Assembly (NCBI RefSeq): GCF_019459305.1
Contig: NZ_JAIBES010000063.1
Coordinates: forward strand, 31,840-95,839
From: Sphingopyxis sp.
GTDB lineage: Bacteria; Pseudomonadota; Alphaproteobacteria; Sphingomonadales; Sphingomonadaceae
Reading direction: 5' to 3'
Length of the DNA stretch: 64,000 bases
The stretch's first letter is position 1. Every line of letters starts with the position of its first letter. The translations under genes were made by a program, and so were the position numbers. Below the pieces are notes generated by a model. That model ran no database searches. It was not told the origin of the DNA and worked only from the letters and a program-made list of their open reading frames with translations. This document shows positions 62,708-64,000 of the stretch, piece by piece.

Positions 62708-64000
62708 ATGGCGACATTATCGCGCTCGATCCCCGCCGATCGCATGGCCGTACTGTTCGCGGTCATGCTGGTCGCTGCCGCGGGCAATACCGCGATGCAG
62801 TCGATCTTGCCTGCCATCGGCGCAAAGCTCGACATTCCTGATGTCTGGGTCAGTCTGGCGTTCAGCTGGTCGGCGCTATTATGGGTGATGACGGCACCTT
62901 ATTGGGCGCGCCAGTCCGACAAGCGTGGCCGCAAGGCGCTGATGGCGCTCGGCGTGATCGGCTTCATGCTGTCGATGGCGCTGTGCGGACTGGCGCTGTG
63001 GGCCGGGCTGGCGGGCTATCTCGCCGCGGGAACGACGTTCGTGATCTTTGCGCTGTTCCGCAGCTTGTACGGCGGGTTCGGATCGGCGGCGCCCCCGGCG
63101 GTCCAGGCCTATGTCGCGTCGCGCACCGACCCTGAGGAGCGCACGCAGGCGCTATCGCTCGTTTCCTCGTCGTTTGGGCTGGGGACTGTGATTGGCCCGG
63201 CGATCGCGCCGCTGTTCATCCTGCCTTTTGTCGGGCTTTCGGGACCGCTGCTGGTTTTCGCGCTGATCGGCTTGATCGTGCTGATCATGCTGCGCTGGCG
63301 GCTGCCCGACGATGTCCCGCGCTTCGCCGCGCGCGGCGCGATCGCGGCCTATCCGACCGCTGCCGGATCGACAGCGTCGGCGAGCGAGGACAGCGACGAA
63401 GACGTTGAGGATCGTGATGCCCCCGCCGCGGCGCCGCTGCGCTGGACCGACAGACGCGTTCGGCCATGGATGCTCGCCGGGCTTTGCGGCGGCCAGGCGC
63501 AGGCGATGATGCTCGGCGTCATCGGCTTCCTGATCCTTGATCGGCTCGAACTTCGCCCCCGCCCCGACGAAGGCGCCGCGATGACCGGCATCGTGCTGAT
63601 GGCCGGCGCCTTCGCAACCTTGTTGTCGCAGTGGGGGCTGATCCCGCTGCTCAAACTGTCGGCGCGCACCGCGGTTCTGATCGGCGCGGCGCTCGGCGCC
63701 GGCGGGTTGATCATCACGGGGGTAGCGCAGGATCTGCACGGCATCGTGATCGGCTTCGCCCTCGCCTCGCTCGGTTTCGGGCTGTTTCGCCCGGGCTTTA
63801 CCGCAGGCGCGTCGCTATCGGTGCCGCGGCGCGATCAGGGCAGCGTCGCCGGCATGACCGCGTCGATCAACGGGTCCGCCTATATCGTGTCGCCTGCGAT
63901 CGGCGTCCTGCTCTATAACTGGCACCCGATGGTCGCCTATGGCTTGATGGCGGGATTCTGCGGCTGGCTGGTGCTGTGGGGGGGGGGGGGGGGGGGGGGG
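62708..64000 (+). CDS. MFS transporter, drug:H+ antiporter-like, 3' truncated
   Basis: Open frame from ATG 62708 to the window edge, at least 420 codons, not closed by a stop. It begins MATLSRSIPADRMAVLFAVM and shows the loop-2 MFS motif (YWARQSDKRGRKALMALGV: D-K-R-G-R-K) and motif C (SSSFGLGTVIGPAIAPLF). An acidic cytoplasmic loop (SEDSDEDVEDRD) separates the six-helix halves, as in TetA-like exporters. The last codons run into 23 G, so the 3' end is not reliable. Substrate unknown. Confidence 0.8.
   Translation, partial: MATLSRSIPADRMAVLFAVMLVAAAGNTAMQSILPAIGAKLDIPDVWVSLAFSWSALLWVMTAPYWARQSDKRGRKALMALGVIGFMLSMALCGLALWAGLAGYLAAGTTFVIFALFRSLYGGFGSAAPPAVQAYVASRTDPEERTQALSLVSSSFGLGTVIGPAIAPLFILPFVGLSGPLLVFALIGLIVLIMLRWRLPDDVPRFAARGAIAAYPTAAGSTASASEDSDEDVEDRDAPAAAPLRWTDRRVRPWMLAGLCGGQAQAMMLGVIGFLILDRLELRPRPDEGAAMTGIVLMAGAFATLLSQWGLIPLLKLSARTAVLIGAALGAGGLIITGVAQDLHGIVIGFALASLGFGLFRPGFTAGASLSVPRRDQGSVAGMTASINGSAYIVSPAIGVLLYNWHPMVAYGLMAGFCGWLVLWGGGGGGG
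63978..64000 (+). other. homopolymer of 23 G at the window end, probable sequencing artefact
   Basis: The last 23 bases are all G, interrupting the MFS transporter frame (it would encode poly-Gly). Runs like this arise from no-signal cycles in two-colour sequencing chemistry and appear at ends of draft contigs. The sequence before 63978 reads as a normal transporter. Confidence 0.85.

Overview
The window is a stretch of high-GC alphaproteobacterial chromosome. Gene content and protein style point to the Sphingomonadales, plausibly a Sphingopyxis- or Sphingomonas-like aerobe: cpoB-tilS-ftsH order, hslVU next to a RodZ-like gene, a tamAB pair, TMEM165/GDT1, and korAB in an otherwise aerobic setting. 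Genus is inference. Genes are tightly packed, with many ATGA or TGATG overlaps and even convergent genes that share stop-codon bases. The window ends in a run of 23 G that looks like a sequencing artefact at a contig end.

Layout. 1-11.7 kb is housekeeping and stress: the end of an SDR gene, a small membrane protein, a REP/BIME-like palindrome pair, a minus-strand operon (YdjM-like membrane protein, photolyase, cyclopropane-fatty-acid synthase family, serine hydrolase), korBA, an esterase with rppH, a family-5 uracil-DNA glycosylase, folK and tRNA-Lys(TTT). 11.9-22.4 kb holds two sugar epimerases (UDP-glucuronate 4-epimerase-like and galE), a spermidine-synthase-like protein, a TMEM165/GDT1 transporter behind a manganese (yybP-ykoY) riboswitch, and the tamA-tamB-small lipoprotein operon.

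22.5-51.6 kb is a Wzx/Wzy-style exopolysaccharide locus. It has sugar-nucleotide genes (ugd, split rml genes, wecB-wecC, a mannose-6-phosphate isomerase, a CapD/PglF-type 4,6-dehydratase with a DegT aminotransferase), a small PglC-like initiating transferase, only two visible GT2 transferases, two methyltransferases, an EpsG-type polymerase, an O-antigen-ligase-like protein, Wza and a fused Wzc tyrosine kinase, an ATP-grasp/HAD pair and a Tat-exported beta-helix protein. No canonical 12-TM Wzx flippase is present. A 6-TM protein resembling the Amj (DUF2837) lipid II flippase family sits where one would be expected, and this is the most interesting candidate novelty. selO and a PPP-type phosphatase lie inside the locus. 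The 32.5-36 kb core is visibly less GC-rich than its flanks.

51.7-64 kb returns to core functions: hslV, an hslU with two in-frame TAA codons six codons apart, a RodZ-like protein, cpoB, tilS, ftsH, three small or poorly known genes, rpoZ, a cardiolipin-synthase-like PLD protein, a phospholipid N-methyltransferase-like protein and a 3'-truncated MFS transporter.

All family assignments come from reading motifs; no database search was run.
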